The position numbers were made by a program, and so were the translations under genes. Below the pieces are notes generated by a model. That model was not told the origin of the DNA. It saw only the letters and a program-made list of their open reading frames with translations, and ran no database searches. Of a stretch of DNA of 7,281 nt, positions 6,819 to 7,281 are shown one piece after another (position 1 is the first letter of the stretch; the number at the start of each line of letters is the position of its first letter). The stretch is from Nitrospirota bacterium (lineage in GTDB: Bacteria; Nitrospirota; Nitrospiria; Nitrospirales; UBA8639): positions 1 to 7,281 of the forward strand of contig QJYE01000011.1 of NCBI GenBank assembly GCA_003235785.1, in the 5' to 3' direction.

Positions 6819-7281
6819 ATGATTTGATCTATCTGCCTCATCATTCCACAATTCATTGTTCTTTTAGATGAATAGGTCCTTATGACCCTTGGATTCTTGA
6901 AAATCGCCGCTATGCCGGAAAACACAGGAGTCGCCGTAGACATATTAGATCTGTCCGGCGTAGAAAACATCGAGCAGGTTGTGCACTTATACGAAACTAC
7001 GTGATCAAGGGGCTCATGTTCTATGACGATGAACTGAATGTAAACCCCAAGTTCGTAGAATTAATGAACCTGATTGCCAAAGCCCAGGAGGCCCTTGGGG
7101 TAGAGTTTCGCCTTCGGGGATTCATTAAGGCCGGGCTCTTTACCGACCAACAAGCAGAAGTTATGTATCGAGCAGGATTTCGCTGGATTCTTGTTGGATT
7201 TGAATCCGGCCACGAACGGACTTTGACGAATATCCAGGAAAAAACGTCTCAAACGGATAACACTCGTTGTATGGAAATTGC
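6819..7281 (+). pseudogene. Decayed cobalamin-binding/radical SAM protein gene, 5' part, running off the window
   Basis: In the frame opened by the ATG at 6819, the translation with stops read through contains LIIPQFIVLLDE, then VLMTLGFLKIAA, then GVAVDILDLSGVENIEQVV. This follows the N-terminal B12-binding region of radical SAM proteins found near surface-polysaccharide genes. Breaks are a TGA at 6825-6827 (codon 3), a TAG at 6873-6875 (codon 19, where relatives have an Arg in LLDERVFM) and a TGA at 7002-7004. The sequence then resumes, one base out of frame, as GLMFYDDELNVN from about 7013 and continues with FRLRGFIKAGLF and RWILVGFESGHER to the window end, all typical of the later radical SAM barrel. 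The rest of the B12 domain and the CxxxCxxC cluster motif that should lie between them are absent, implying an internal deletion of roughly 150-200 codons (estimated from memory of the family). HLYET followed by Y in the next frame matches the HLYETYGI segment normally preceding GLMFYDDELN, which places the one-base loss near 6998. The gene is almost certainly nonfunctional. Confidence 0.85.

Noticed and set aside
6819..7004. Recoding (selenocysteine or stop readthrough) to explain the stops in the radical SAM gene
   Set aside because: Stops of two kinds plus a frameshift and a missing cysteine-cluster region point to decay rather than programmed recoding.

Overview
The window looks like part of a bacterial surface-polysaccharide (capsule, O-antigen or exopolysaccharide) gene region. 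Base composition is close to even. Five genes lie on the + strand and one on the - strand, and a decayed seventh gene runs off the right edge. Nothing here fixes the taxon. The gene mix (UDP-glucuronate decarboxylase, GT2 and GT4 glycosyltransferases, a cobalamin-type radical SAM relic) would suit an environmental Gram-negative such as a Nitrospirota or proteobacterial lineage, but that is a guess.

Left part (1-1784): a gene-free leader is followed by a tight two-gene unit. The first gene is a divergent member of the 2,3-bisphosphoglycerate-dependent phosphoglycerate mutase family. The second, 9 bases downstream and in the same frame, is a 2-oxoglutarate/Fe(II) oxygenase. A convergent - strand gene (1819-2646) follows after only 34 bases and encodes a protein with a kinase-like (aminoglycoside phosphotransferase / LPS-kinase type) catalytic core.

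Middle (2647-3265): about 0.6 kb without a convincing gene separates the - strand kinase-like gene from the + strand glycan genes. It holds a perfect TATAAT box and, on the - strand, a short stretch resembling the N-terminus of a GT4 glycosyltransferase, possibly a gene relic.

Right part (3266-6745): a GT2 glycosyltransferase, a GT4 glycosyltransferase and a UDP-glucuronic acid decarboxylase. The decarboxylase would supply UDP-xylose, and the two transferases would add sugars to a growing glycan. The acceptor and the sugar specificities cannot be read from the sequence.

Right edge (6819-7281): the most notable feature is a broken cobalamin-binding/radical SAM gene. It keeps a consensus Shine-Dalgarno and start codon. 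It has a TGA at codon 3, a TAG at codon 19, an apparent large internal deletion that removes the expected iron-sulfur cysteine region, and a one-base frameshift near 6998. I found no convincing new defence or regulatory system, tRNA, rRNA, CRISPR array or insertion sequence.
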